A stretch of DNA of 64,000 nt from JAFDZW01 sp964404255 (GTDB lineage: Bacteria; Bacteroidota; Ignavibacteria; Palsa-1295): contig CAYOJJ010000006.1 of assembly GCA_964404255.1 (NCBI GenBank), positions 83,184 through 147,183 on the forward strand, read 5' to 3'. A program made the position numbers and the translations under genes. Positions within the stretch are counted from its first letter, which is position 1; each line of letters starts with the position of its first letter. The notes beneath the pieces are model-generated. The model did not search any database and had not been told where the DNA came from. It was given only the letters and a program-made list of their open reading frames with translations. Below, piece after piece: positions 35,957 through 45,524 of this stretch.

Positions 35957-36736
35957 ATGTTTTCCGACTCCAAAACGATCTTCAATGCACTGGCCGAGCA
36001 GTACGATGCTTTCCGTCCTCATTATCCCTCGGAGGCGCTGATCTTTCTTGTTACGCTCGGTGAACTTGACCGCACCAGCGATATTGCCGATATCGGTACC
36101 GGGACTGGCAGAATTGCTCTCGAACTTGCTAAATATGTCCGGCTGGTTTATGCAATCGATACGGCTTCGGTAATGCTCGATCGCCTTAACGAACATGCCG
36201 AAGAACTGGGGCTGACGAATATCCGCACCATCGAAGCTTCTGCCGAAGAAACAACCTTGCATGACGAATCGCTTTCGATGGCGATCATGGCTCAATCGTT
36301 TCATTGGGTCGATAAACCGAAAAGCCTGCAGGAGATGCATCGAATCCTCGGTCCGGGGAAACCGCTAATTGTTATGTGGAATCAGGTCGTGAATGTCGAG
36401 GATGCCTATTATAAAGCAGTTGTTGCAACAGTGAAGGAATATAACAGTAATTACCGGGGTGGGGCGGATATTATCAGCAGCGATTTTCAATCGAGCATCG
36501 AACAAAGCGGATTATTCGATTCAATTGAACGCTTTAGCTTTGCTTTCGATCTTACCCATAACATTGAATCATATATCGGGCTCTTACTCTCGAAGTCCTA
36601 TATTGGTGTTGGGATCGCCCAAGATAAGCTTCCGCAATTTATCGAACAGGTACAGGGCATTCTCACTCAGTATTTCCCCGATGGCCAAGTGACCGAGCAC
36701 TATGAAGCGGTCATATTAAGTGCAAGAAAGCGTTAG
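35957..36736 (+). CDS. Class I SAM-dependent methyltransferase
   Basis: 259 aa. Motif I IADIGTGTGRIALELAKYV near residues 38-56, motif II region VYAIDTASVMLDRLNEHA, and LSMAIMAQSFHWVDKPKSLQ as motifs III/IV with the common SFHWV of the methyltransferase 11/25 group. Substrate not predictable. Its stop codon overlaps the stop of the convergent DedA gene (they share TTAG at 36733-36736). Confidence 0.88.
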   Translation: MFSDSKTIFNALAEQYDAFRPHYPSEALIFLVTLGELDRTSDIADIGTGTGRIALELAKYVRLVYAIDTASVMLDRLNEHAEELGLTNIRTIEASAEETTLHDESLSMAIMAQSFHWVDKPKSLQEMHRILGPGKPLIVMWNQVVNVEDAYYKAVVATVKEYNSNYRGGADIISSDFQSSIEQSGLFDSIERFSFAFDLTHNIESYIGLLLSKSYIGVGIAQDKLPQFIEQVQGILTQYFPDGQVTEHYEAVILSARKR

Positions 36737-37365
36737 GCTTTCTTACCTCGCTCGCGTAGCCAATGGATGATCGGCAGGCATAAGGATAATCCTACAACGG
36801 CAATAATAGCGAGATGGAGATAGCGTTCGACGATATCCTGAGGGAAAATCTTGGTAAGATAAAATCCTCCGAAGGTCATCAAGCCTATCCATAGCACTGC
36901 ACCGATGACATTATAAACCGTAAAGCGGGAAATTGGCATCTCGGCCGTACCGGCTACGACCGGTGCAAAGGTTCGCACGATCGGTATGAAGCGCGCGAGG
37001 ACCATCGTTTTACCGCCATGTTTGTCGTAAAAATTTTTCGTCTTTATCAGGTGCTCGTGTTTGAAAAATTTACTGTTCGGGCGCTCGTATAACCTTTTCC
37101 CTGCTTTTGCACCTATATAATATCCGACGGTATTGCCGATAATAGCCGAGACCATTAAAAGCACATTCATTAGTACAATATCGATCGTGATCACACCGGT
37201 TGCGGAAAGCAGGCCGGCAGTAATAAGCAAGGTATCGCCGGGGAGAAAGAACCCGATAAGCAGACCCGTTTCGGCAAAGATAATAAGGCAAAGCACAGGG
37301 ATACCACCGCTCGTGATAAGCGTATGCAACCCTTCGCTCGAAAAAAGTTGGTGCAGAAAATCCAT
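36733..37365 (-). CDS. DedA-family membrane protein
   Basis: 210 aa, about five membrane helices. DedA/SNARE-associated domain segments are clear: ETGLLIGFFLPGDTLLITAG, GNTVGYYIGAKAGKRLYE and the conserved FIPIVRTFAPVVAGTAEM with its Arg. DedA proteins move undecaprenyl phosphate or other lipids across the inner membrane or support proton-motive-force homeostasis. The Arg and acidic residues of functional members are present. Convergent overlap with the methyltransferase gene at the stops. Confidence 0.93.
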   Translation of the reverse strand: MDFLHQLFSSEGLHTLITSGGIPVLCLIIFAETGLLIGFFLPGDTLLITAGLLSATGVITIDIVLMNVLLMVSAIIGNTVGYYIGAKAGKRLYERPNSKFFKHEHLIKTKNFYDKHGGKTMVLARFIPIVRTFAPVVAGTAEMPISRFTVYNVIGAVLWIGLMTFGGFYLTKIFPQDIVERYLHLAIIAVVGLSLCLPIIHWLRERGKKA

Positions 37366-37434
37366 TGCTTTTGAAATGATAAGCCTATAATACCATTAAA
37401 TTTGTAAAGAAGTTTAGAAAAAGACATCATAGGT

Positions 37435-38163
37435 ATGGATAGGGTATTAGATAGCTGGTATAGCGAAGCACTTTCGGCCGATATGCCGATCGCTCATTAT
37501 GGTAATTCCGGTAAGGTATTACTAATGTTCCCATCGGCTGCTGCCGATTACCTGGAATATGAGCGCTTTTATCTGATCGATTCGATAAAAACTCTTATCG
37601 AATCGGGTAAGGTGCAATGCTATTCCATCAACTCTATCAACAGCGAAAGCTGGCTCAACGATCAGATCGAGCCCCGGCAAAAATCAATTCGCCATCAGCA
37701 ATTTAATACCTATGTGGAGAATGAGGTAGTCCCTTATATTAAAAAGCATAGCGGCGACGATTGCGAGATCCTGACCTTTGGCGTATCGTTCGGAGCACTG
37801 CATGCTATGAATACGCTGCTGCGCCGCCCCGATCTTTTTGCGGGTACGATCGCTATGAGCGGCGTTTATGACCTGAAATCTTATACCAAAGGCTACTTCG
37901 ATGAAGACGCCTATTTTAATTCTCCGGCCGATTACCTTCCGAACCTGAACGATGATGCCGTTCTTTCGGAATTGAGAAAGAAAAGCATAACGATCTATAC
38001 CGGAAGCGGGGAATATGAAGATCCTTCGTATTCCTGGAAGATCGCAGAGATACTTGGTTCAAAACAGATCCCGAATTGGGTGGAATGCTGGGACCATACC
38101 TGGCGACATGATTGGCCGACGTGGAGAGAAATGCTGCCGCAGGCGATAGAGAAATTTCTATAG
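37435..38163 (+). CDS. Alpha/beta-hydrolase esterase-family protein
   Basis: 242 aa, no signal peptide. Nucleophile elbow CEILTFGVSFGALHAMNTLL with G-V-S-F-G, and a C-terminal histidine in WDHTWRHDWPTWREMLPQ; an acidic residue probably comes from the YTGSGEYEDP strand. This is the putative-esterase group (related to esterase D and mycolyltransferases) and similar cytosolic proteins are common in FCB genomes. Substrate unknown. Lies between two minus-strand genes. Confidence 0.85.
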   Translation: MDRVLDSWYSEALSADMPIAHYGNSGKVLLMFPSAAADYLEYERFYLIDSIKTLIESGKVQCYSINSINSESWLNDQIEPRQKSIRHQQFNTYVENEVVPYIKKHSGDDCEILTFGVSFGALHAMNTLLRRPDLFAGTIAMSGVYDLKSYTKGYFDEDAYFNSPADYLPNLNDDAVLSELRKKSITIYTGSGEYEDPSYSWKIAEILGSKQIPNWVECWDHTWRHDWPTWREMLPQAIEKFL

Positions 38164-38222
38164 TGGACGCTTAAGACGATTTGTTAAGACGTCTTTCGAA
38201 CCCTGAACCCTCAACCCCGATC

Positions 38223-39242
38223 TCAGGATAGAGCCGCTTCTAAAATAATTTTACATAACTCTTCAAAACTCATACCGGCAGCTTTGGCGGCTTTCGGCAC
38301 CAAACTTGTTTCTGTCATGCCGGGCAGTGTATTTATTTCGAGGCAATAGAAAGAGCCATCCGGTTTTAATCGATAGTCGATACGGGCATAACCGCGGGCA
38401 TCGCAGCAATTGAATACCTGTAAGGCACTTTGCTGGATCTTTGAAGCCAAGTCGGCAGGCAGATCGGCCGGGCAGTAATAGTTGGTCATGCCCTTAGTGT
38501 ACTTATGATGGTAGTCATAAAATCCGCCTTCGGGTGCGATCTCTACGATCGGCAAAGGTTTGCCATCGAGAATCGCAACGGTTAACTCGCGGCCATCGAT
38601 AAATTCTTCGATCAACGCACCATCGGAATATTGCCAGGCATACCGGATACCGGCTTCGGCATCGAAATCGGCCTGCGTGGAAATGGTTAACCCGACGGTC
38701 GAGCCCTGATCGTTGGGTTTTATTACAATGCCACCTTTGAATTTTTCGGCGCACCGGCTTACGATGTCATTTAGCAATTCCTGATTGCGTCTTGAAATGA
38801 ACTCCCATTTTGGGGTTGGAATGCCTGCCCGTTCAAATAAGATCTTCGAATAGGCCTTATCGATACTGATAGCGCTGGATCGGGAGCCGCTGCCGGTAAA
38901 TTTTTTGCCGAGCAGTTCGAGAACCGATTGCACCGTCCCGTCTTCTCCGGGGACACCATGAAGACCGATCACTACTACATCGCAATTACGCACCGTTTCG
39001 CTCGTCAGACTATCGACAAAGACACTTCCCTGAGAGAGCGAGCCCAGTTCTTGCGGCGTTGGAGGCGTTGCATGAGGCGGAGTGGTTTGGTATTCGGTGA
39101 TCTTCATCGTGCGCCCGGTTGCCGGGTCGAGCAGGGTAACGGCATGGCCAAGCGATTCATAGGCTTTTGCCATTGCGGAGCCGGTAAGCAAGGAAATTTC
39201 GCGCTCGGCACTCGTGCCGCCGAGTAATACAGTAATATTCAT
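38223..39242 (-). CDS. ddl: D-alanine--D-alanine ligase
   Basis: 339 aa ATP-grasp enzyme making D-Ala-D-Ala for peptidoglycan. N-terminal VLLGGTSAEREISLLTG, GLHGVPGEDGTVQSVLELLG, ATP-grasp lid region, VIKPNDQGSTVGLTI, and C-terminal RIDYRLKPDGSFYCLEINTL followed by PGMTETSLVPKAAKAAG. Metal and substrate residues are intact. Divergent from panB with 72 nt between starts. A VanX-like dipeptidase that can cleave its product type is encoded at 49497-50153. Confidence 0.96.
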   Translation of the reverse strand: MNITVLLGGTSAEREISLLTGSAMAKAYESLGHAVTLLDPATGRTMKITEYQTTPPHATPPTPQELGSLSQGSVFVDSLTSETVRNCDVVVIGLHGVPGEDGTVQSVLELLGKKFTGSGSRSSAISIDKAYSKILFERAGIPTPKWEFISRRNQELLNDIVSRCAEKFKGGIVIKPNDQGSTVGLTISTQADFDAEAGIRYAWQYSDGALIEEFIDGRELTVAILDGKPLPIVEIAPEGGFYDYHHKYTKGMTNYYCPADLPADLASKIQQSALQVFNCCDARGYARIDYRLKPDGSFYCLEINTLPGMTETSLVPKAAKAAGMSFEELCKIILEAALS

Positions 39243-39314
39243 GAATTAGGAAGTAAGAGTGATCTATTCGTTGTTGCAAAACTACTTCATTCGTCGTAAC
39301 TTTAAACAAAAACT

Positions 39315-40112
39315 ATGCGGGTAACTACACGAACGATAGCGGAAAAAAAGCGCCGTGGCGAAAAGATCACCATGCTTACGGTCTATGACTATACGTTTGC
39401 CCGGCTGCTCGATGAGGCCCAGATCGATCTGCTGCTCGTCGGCGATTCCGTTTCCAATGTGATTCAGGGAAATGAGACGACCCTCCCGGTTACGCTCGAC
39501 GAAATGATCTATCATACGAAAGCTGTTATCAAAGGAGCCCGCGATTATTCGATGGTTATCTGCGATCTTCCGTTCATGAGCTATCAGGCCGATCCGGTCG
39601 AAGGCTTTCGCAATGCGGGCCGGGTGATGAAAGAGACCGGTGCGGGAGCCGTAAAACTCGAAGGCGGCGAACGAGCCTGCCCGGCGGTAAAATTAATGAC
39701 CGATAACGGTATCCCGGTCTGCGGCCACCTCGGTCTTACCCCGCAATCGATCAACCAATTCGGCACCTATCGTACCCGGGGTACAAATCAGGAAGAAGCC
39801 GATCGCATCAGGCAGGATGCTCTTGCCCTGCAGGATGCCGGCGCTTTTGCAATTGTACTTGAAAAAATTCCGGCAGAATTAGCGGCTGAGATTACCAAAG
39901 AGTTGAAGATAGCCACGATCGGCATCGGTGCTGGAAATGGCTGTGATGGCCAGGTATTGGTTTTACATGACATGCTTGGTCTTAATGAAGAATTCCACCC
40001 CCGCTTCGTTCGTAAATACCTAACATTAGCCGATCAGGTAAGAACGGCCTTCAAGCAATATGGCGATGACGTTAGAAGCGGAGCTTTCCCGAGCAAAGAA
40101 GAATCGTATTGA
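39315..40112 (+). CDS. panB: 3-methyl-2-oxobutanoate hydroxymethyltransferase
   Basis: 265 aa PanB; transfers a hydroxymethyl group from methylenetetrahydrofolate to ketoisovalerate in pantothenate synthesis. Signature segments: TMLTVYDYTFARLLDEAQID, LLVGDSVSNVIQGNETTLPV, and IGIGAGNGCDGQVLVLHDML. Catalytic metal and base residues lie in these. The start is preceded by TAACTTTA. No panC or panD in the window. Followed by the sugar-nucleotide gene after 36 nt, which may be co-transcribed. Confidence 0.96.
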   Translation: MRVTTRTIAEKKRRGEKITMLTVYDYTFARLLDEAQIDLLLVGDSVSNVIQGNETTLPVTLDEMIYHTKAVIKGARDYSMVICDLPFMSYQADPVEGFRNAGRVMKETGAGAVKLEGGERACPAVKLMTDNGIPVCGHLGLTPQSINQFGTYRTRGTNQEEADRIRQDALALQDAGAFAIVLEKIPAELAAEITKELKIATIGIGAGNGCDGQVLVLHDMLGLNEEFHPRFVRKYLTLADQVRTAFKQYGDDVRSGAFPSKEESY

Positions 40113-40148
40113 TCCATAACGCTACCAGTTAGCAAAGAAAGCAGGACA

Positions 40149-42671
40149 ATGAAAGCGATCATCATGGCAGGTGGATTCGGAACCCGGTTGCGCCCGCTGA
40201 CAATGACCTTACCGAAACCGATGGTGCCGCTGCTCAATCGCCCGATGATGGAGCATATCGTCAAGCTCGTAAAAAATCACGGGTTCAATGATATTACCTC
40301 GCTGCTCTATTTTCATCCTGATGCCATCAGCTCGTATTTCGGCGATGGCAGCAGCTTCGGTGTTTCCATGGATTATATCCGCGCTGAAGCCGATTACGGC
40401 ACGGCCGGTAGCGTGCGGAATGCTACCGAATCGATGGACGTCAAAGAACGCATTCTTATTATCAGTGGCGATGTCCTGACCGATTTTAATTTATCCGAAG
40501 CGATCGCCTTTCATGAAGAGCGTCAGTCGATCGCGACGATCGTTCTTACGAGAGTAAAAAATCCGTTGCAATACGGAGTTGTCATTACCGGCGACGATGG
40601 CAAGATCGAACGGTTTCTTGAAAAGCCATCGTGGGGTGAGGTCTTCAGCGATACGATCAATACCGGCATTTATATTCTCGAACCCGAAGCCTTCGAACGT
40701 ATTCCGTACAAACGCGAATTCGATTTTTCCAAAGATCTTTTTCCGATGCTGCTCGAAGAGCATGCCGGTCTTTACGGATATATTGCTTCGGGCTATTGGC
40801 GCGACATTGGTAATCTCGGCGAATACCATGAAGCGCATCTCGATGCGCTTGCTTCGCGCGTACGGATCGAATCGGCGGGTCTGCCGGTGCGTAATGCTAT
40901 CATTGAAGAAGGCGCGCTGACCGAAGGAGTAGAATTTTTTGGTTTTAATGTGATCGGCAAAAACGCAAAGATCGCTCCGGGCGTAAAATTATTGAACTGT
41001 GTGATCGGCGAGGGCTGTGTCATTCACGGCGGTTCGCGGATCGATCATACGGTGCTCTGGAAGAATGTCGAGATCGGCGAACGCACCCAGCTCAGTTATG
41101 ATGTGATCTGTAATGATTCCACTATCGGAGTCGGGGCGCACTTGCATGAATTCATCTACATGGGTGAAAAATGTGAGATCGAAGATGGGGTCGAGATCAT
41201 GCCGAACATCAAGCTTTGGCCGGAAAAGAAGGTCGAAGCAGGGGCGGTGCTCAATACCAGTTTGGTATGGGAGGGCAAGTGGTCGAAATCTCTTTTTACC
41301 AATTCCCGTATTACCGGTACATCGAATATCGAGATAACCCCGGAGTTTACGGCTAAGGTAGGCGCATCGCTCGGTGCGATGGTTGGAGAAGGAAAGCGTG
41401 TGGTTATTTCCCGCGATAGCGATCCGGCCTCGCGTATTATCAGCCGCTCGCTATCGAGCGGGCTTATGGGGGCAGGCGTTAATGTTGCGGATCTCGAACA
41501 AACTCCGATACCCTTAACAAGGCATTTTCTGCTGGGTGGCCGCCAGGCTGCGGGAGTGCATATCCGCAAGAACCCATATGATAAGCGGCGCTCCGATCTC
41601 ATCTTTTTCGATTCCGATGGGAAAGATCTTACTACCAGTAAAGGCAAAACCATCGAGCGGTATTTCTTCGGTGAGGATTTTCCCCGCGCTCCATTCGATA
41701 AAGTCGGGACGATCGATTTCCCGACGCACTCCGGAGAAGCCTATAAAAAATTATTTACCGGATCGCTCGATACCGAGCGTATTTCCCGATCGAAATTCAG
41801 GATCGGCATCGATTATGCCTATGGTATTGCCTCTTCGATCTTCCCGAATATCCTTGGCTCCCTCGGAGTGGAAGTGGTTTCGATCAATGGCTATCTCGAT
41901 CCTACGCGCCTGACAAGAGAACCGCAGGAATTCGAGCAATCGGCCGAACAACTGCGAAGCATTGTTGCTTCGCTGAAATTCGATGTCGGCTTTATCCTCG
42001 ATGCCGGCGGCGAGCGCATATCGCTGCTCGATAATACCGGCGTCATGCATCACAATCTGAAATTACTGACGCTCGTCACAAAATTATTTCTTGAAAGTTC
42101 GAAGTTACAGGGCAAGAAGATTCAGAAAATCGCTGTTCCGGTTTCGGCATCGTTTGAAATAGAAATGCTGGCTAAGGAGTATGGCGTTGAAATAGTATAT
42201 ACGCGTAATACCCATGCGGCCATGATGGTCGAGAGCGGGAAAGAAGGGGTATCGTTCGTTGGCGGTACCATGGGCGGATTTATTTTCCCCGATTATTTTT
42301 TTGCGGTCGATGGGATGTTTACCGCCGCGAAGATCCTTGAAATGCGCGCTGTTATTGGGAAAGACCTTGCCACCATTGCCGCCGAATTACCGAAACGTCA
42401 TCAGGCTTCCCGTTCTGCCTTCTGTCCGCAGGACCAGCTCGGGACGGTAATGCGTCATGCGGTTGAGCATACAAAGTCGATGCCCCGCATCCTTATCGAT
42501 GGCATTCGCTTCCAGCCGGTTTCCACGGCCGATGCTTTCGTACTGGTCATTCCGGAAAAAGACCGACCCTATTGTGAAATTTTTGTCGATGCCGGCACGG
42601 CTACCGATGCCGAACAGCTTGCCGATCGTTATAGCGAAATGGTTACCGAATGGCGAAAGACTAATTATTGA
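40149..42671 (+). CDS. Mannose-1-phosphate guanylyltransferase fused to degenerate phosphomannomutase
   Basis: 840 aa. N-terminal nucleotidyltransferase (about residues 1-235) starts MKAIIMAGGFGTRLRPLT with the pyrophosphorylase loop and KP lysine, and has VLTDFNL with the metal aspartate. A left-handed beta-helix of hexapeptide repeats follows (about 245-375). The C-terminal half (about 385-840) is a phosphohexomutase fold but its active-site motifs are altered: SASHNP is AGVHIRKNPYD, DGDADR is LDAGGERIS, and GExSGH is VGGTMGGF. So the first domain should be active (NDP-sugar synthesis for envelope glycans) and the second probably not catalytic. Such fusions are known in several phyla. Confidence 0.9.
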   Translation: MKAIIMAGGFGTRLRPLTMTLPKPMVPLLNRPMMEHIVKLVKNHGFNDITSLLYFHPDAISSYFGDGSSFGVSMDYIRAEADYGTAGSVRNATESMDVKERILIISGDVLTDFNLSEAIAFHEERQSIATIVLTRVKNPLQYGVVITGDDGKIERFLEKPSWGEVFSDTINTGIYILEPEAFERIPYKREFDFSKDLFPMLLEEHAGLYGYIASGYWRDIGNLGEYHEAHLDALASRVRIESAGLPVRNAIIEEGALTEGVEFFGFNVIGKNAKIAPGVKLLNCVIGEGCVIHGGSRIDHTVLWKNVEIGERTQLSYDVICNDSTIGVGAHLHEFIYMGEKCEIEDGVEIMPNIKLWPEKKVEAGAVLNTSLVWEGKWSKSLFTNSRITGTSNIEITPEFTAKVGASLGAMVGEGKRVVISRDSDPASRIISRSLSSGLMGAGVNVADLEQTPIPLTRHFLLGGRQAAGVHIRKNPYDKRRSDLIFFDSDGKDLTTSKGKTIERYFFGEDFPRAPFDKVGTIDFPTHSGEAYKKLFTGSLDTERISRSKFRIGIDYAYGIASSIFPNILGSLGVEVVSINGYLDPTRLTREPQEFEQSAEQLRSIVASLKFDVGFILDAGGERISLLDNTGVMHHNLKLLTLVTKLFLESSKLQGKKIQKIAVPVSASFEIEMLAKEYGVEIVYTRNTHAAMMVESGKEGVSFVGGTMGGFIFPDYFFAVDGMFTAAKILEMRAVIGKDLATIAAELPKRHQASRSAFCPQDQLGTVMRHAVEHTKSMPRILIDGIRFQPVSTADAFVLVIPEKDRPYCEIFVDAGTATDAEQLADRYSEMVTEWRKTNY

Positions 42672-42759
42672 CGCTCTGCCCGGTTAATTATTTTTCAGCA
42701 TCTTGTTATTAAACATTTTCCCGCTCTCTGCCGTCAAACAGGCATAGAAAGGGACTACA

Positions 42760-43218
42760 ATGGTAGCAATTAACAAGATCAAAAACTCCGTAATAAGCCT
42801 TGCTCTTCTCGCGCTGGCTACTGGTTTTACGTATGCCGATTCGGGTGATTATAATCATAATTTCAGAAAGGTATCCCCCGAACAACGGGTCGATCGCCAG
42901 ATCGAAGGGATGAAAAAACGCCTCAACATTACCAATGAGCAGGCAACGCAGATCGCGGGCATTCTCAAACAGGAACATCAAACGCTGATGGCGGACCACC
43001 AAAAACTCATGGACGCCCCGCCGGAAAGTAAAGGCGCGGCACGGATCCAGCTTCAGCAGGACCGGCTGAATTTAAAGGAGAAAGTACTTTCCAATCTAAC
43101 CGTCGATCAGCGCATTACAGTGGAAGAAATGCATAAACATCGGATGCAGCACATGAGACGGATGCACCGCCGCGAGGAGCGTCACGAACATCGCTTTTGG
43201 AATAGACACCATCGCTAA
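42760..43218 (+). CDS. Spy/CpxP-like small periplasmic protein with His-rich tail
   Basis: 152 aa. Signal peptide (ISLALLALATGFTYADS), then a helical bundle with KRLNITNEQATQIAGILKQE and LSNLTVDQRITVEEMHKH, recalling the LTxxQ motifs of Spy/CpxP chaperone-like proteins. The last 25 residues are very rich in histidine, arginine and methionine (MQHMRRMHRREERHEHRF), which could bind metal. Role in envelope stress or metal buffering is inference. It ends 10 nt before a strong bidirectional terminator. Confidence 0.8.
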   Translation: MVAINKIKNSVISLALLALATGFTYADSGDYNHNFRKVSPEQRVDRQIEGMKKRLNITNEQATQIAGILKQEHQTLMADHQKLMDAPPESKGAARIQLQQDRLNLKEKVLSNLTVDQRITVEEMHKHRMQHMRRMHRREERHEHRFWNRHHR

Positions 43219-43228
43219 ATACTGTAAT

Positions 43229-43256
43229 AAAAAGGCCGGGTATTCCCGGCCTTTTT
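43229..43256. terminator. Bidirectional terminator between Spy-like gene and rnhB
   Basis: Perfect 12-bp stem AAAAAGGCCGGG / CCCGGCCTTTTT with a TATT loop; A- and T-runs serve both directions. The right arm includes the last codon area of the convergent rnhB gene (stop at 43255). Confidence 0.9.
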
Positions 43257-43908
43257 ACTCTTCGAACAATTCTTCCTGCAGATGTTCTTTTATCTTGAAG
43301 CTTAACCGATGTACCGGGGAATATCCTACCGATTTTATTGCCTCCCGGTGTTCGACGGTAGCATAACCTTTATTCTGTATGAAATTATACTCGGGATATA
43401 GTTCGTGGAGCGAGCACATAATGCGATCTCGCGTGACTTTGGCAACAATCGAAGCGGCAGCAATACTGGGGCATAAGGCATCGCCATCGATGATCGTAGT
43501 GAAAGGGTAAGGAAGATCGGTCCGAAAATAATTGCCATCGATAAGTAAATGATCGGGCTGTCGTTGCTCTTCGATGCGGCGGACAGCGATTGTCATTGCT
43601 TTCATTGTCGCCTGCAGAATATTGATCTTATCGATCTCTTCGTGATCGATAATACCAATACCGATCATAGGAGTGACCGTTTGAATTTCTTCGAAGAGTT
43701 CTTCGCGCCGCTCGGCGGTAAGCTGTTTAGAGTCGTTAAACCCATAACAATTTTTAGGAAGGCGCGCCCCAAGTGGAAGTAGGACGGCCGCAGCAACCAC
43801 CGGGCCTGCAAGCGGGCCGCGACCGGCTTCATCGATGCCAACGAGAGACTGAAGCCCCTGTTTTAGGAACGACCGCTCGTACTTCCAACTGATCCCTTTG
43901 CTTGCCAT
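43255..43908 (-). CDS. rnhB: Ribonuclease HII
   Basis: 217 aa. LVGIDEAGRGPLAGPVVAAA contains the first catalytic Asp-Glu pair, HLLIDGNYFRTDLPY the third acidic residue, and ALCPSIAAASIVAKVTRDRI the fourth. RNase HII removes single ribonucleotides from DNA and RNA primers. The family C-terminus with YNFIQNKGYATVEHREAI is complete. It lies downstream of the BamA-like gene by 24 nt, same strand. Confidence 0.96.
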   Translation of the reverse strand: MASKGISWKYERSFLKQGLQSLVGIDEAGRGPLAGPVVAAAVLLPLGARLPKNCYGFNDSKQLTAERREELFEEIQTVTPMIGIGIIDHEEIDKINILQATMKAMTIAVRRIEEQRQPDHLLIDGNYFRTDLPYPFTTIIDGDALCPSIAAASIVAKVTRDRIMCSLHELYPEYNFIQNKGYATVEHREAIKSVGYSPVHRLSFKIKEHLQEELFEE

Positions 43909-43932
43909 TCGCGATGTATGCGCCTTAGAACA

Positions 43933-45432
43933 CTATATCGCCGTTTTAAGTCCGAAATGTAATAATGACCGGTCTAAACTGCCTTGCTTCGGTGCTGCAA
44001 CGGCGATCTGGATAAAGCCTATCGGAGAATCGAAAAGAAATGCTAACCCAAAACCGATCGGATAAGTGGTAGATACAACTGTTGAACCGAGCAGTGATAG
44101 CGGTTGATGTACATATCCAATGTCGCAGAAGAGCCCGATGTAAGAATGACGTTCTACCAGATAGCGCAATTCCATTCGGGCGGTTATATATTCATCGCTG
44201 TAAAAAGAATTTTCGCTATAGCCACGCAGTGAATGGATGCCGCCGAGCCGAAAGAGATCCGAAAGTTCGAGAAGCGATGAAGAAACTTGTTGGGTTGTAA
44301 TAATGGCGTCACCGATTAACGAAGGTAGAAGAATAGACGTAGCCGCCTCTATAGAAGCATCTAAATGCCGGATCGGTACTGAGCGAGAAAAGCCAAGACT
44401 ATCGGTGATCGATTTACTACCATAGAGTGCTTTTAATGAAATAGTAAATCCGTTGCGCAGTACGATTGGATCGTCGCGTTTATCGTAGCTGCAAAATATC
44501 CCGACACTCAATGCCGATGATGATTCAACAATTCTCTGAGCCCCGGGAGTAACAAATAATAGTTCGGTGCCCGCCCCAATGATAAGAGGACTACTCGTAT
44601 GGAGCGAAAACGCAACGGAGAGATTAGTAGAAGTATAAAGGCTGTCGTCGCTGTATCGTGCTATGGCAAGCATCCCATCGAGCGGGACCGAAAAAAGCCA
44701 GGGTTCTTTATAGGATGCACGTAATTCAGAACTCGTCTGAGTAAGTTTGCTGTAATGAAAGATGGCCTGCCGGGCCGATCCACCGATGTTTAAGAAACCG
44801 AGATCGAGAAAGCCATTTAAATATCCCTGTGAGCCTGGAATGGGGGGAGGATTATATCCTAAGACTCCATCGATCTCAGTAGAATGAAGCTCATCAATGC
44901 TTAGTAATACTCCGACGGAAGAATCGGAAATAGGAAATAAAGAAGCATCGGAAACCGTACTGAAAATGCCCAGATGACGCAGACGCTCGACACTCTCCGA
45001 AAGAAAGGCTTTTGTCGCGATCGGATGATCCGGGAGATAAAATTCCCGCTCGATAATTGTGGCATCGGTCTGCGTCGTTCCGGCAATGATAATGGAATCC
45101 AAGCGGGCTGCTTTCCCTTCGGTGATAATGATAGCAATCTTCAGACGGGAAGAATCGACCGAGGTTATGGAGCTGATCGTAATATCGGCGAATGGGTAGC
45201 CCATCGAGGCATAGAACTGAGAAAGCGCTTTCAGCGATTGTTCCAAGGCCGCTTCGCTGTAGGCAGAATCGATCGTAGGTGGTAAAAAAGCAGCTAACAC
45301 TTCAGCGCTAAGATGCTTCACTCCCTGTATATGGATTTCTGCCGATATACCATGATGCTGGCCCCAGGCAGGGCGCAAAAGAAAAAGTGGCAATAGCAGT
45401 GGTAGAATGTACCGGTACACTGCTCGTCTCAA
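43933..45432 (-). CDS. BamA/TamA-like surface antigen (D15) outer-membrane protein
   Basis: 499 aa. Signal peptide (LPLLLPLFLLRPAWGQ), one or two POTRA domains at about residues 30-185 (EIHIQGVKHLSAEVLAAFLP; LDSIIIAGTTQTDATIIERE; SVERLRHLGIFSTVSDASLF), then a beta-barrel to the end, with GIHSLRGYSENSFYSDEYIT as the conserved loop 6 RGY motif (VRGF in BamA). With so few POTRA domains it is more like the patatin-associated or ShlB-like types than BamA itself. Precedes rnhB by 24 nt. Substrate protein unknown. Confidence 0.86.
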   Translation of the reverse strand: MRRAVYRYILPLLLPLFLLRPAWGQHHGISAEIHIQGVKHLSAEVLAAFLPPTIDSAYSEAALEQSLKALSQFYASMGYPFADITISSITSVDSSRLKIAIIITEGKAARLDSIIIAGTTQTDATIIEREFYLPDHPIATKAFLSESVERLRHLGIFSTVSDASLFPISDSSVGVLLSIDELHSTEIDGVLGYNPPPIPGSQGYLNGFLDLGFLNIGGSARQAIFHYSKLTQTSSELRASYKEPWLFSVPLDGMLAIARYSDDSLYTSTNLSVAFSLHTSSPLIIGAGTELLFVTPGAQRIVESSSALSVGIFCSYDKRDDPIVLRNGFTISLKALYGSKSITDSLGFSRSVPIRHLDASIEAATSILLPSLIGDAIITTQQVSSSLLELSDLFRLGGIHSLRGYSENSFYSDEYITARMELRYLVERHSYIGLFCDIGYVHQPLSLLGSTVVSTTYPIGFGLAFLFDSPIGFIQIAVAAPKQGSLDRSLLHFGLKTAI

Positions 45433-45524
45433 CGAGACCCCTCGCCGTCAGATTCCGCACTAACGCGTACCCGTAACTATGAGTATGGCCGAACCGTATA
45501 GGTATACGAATGTTTAACAATAGT

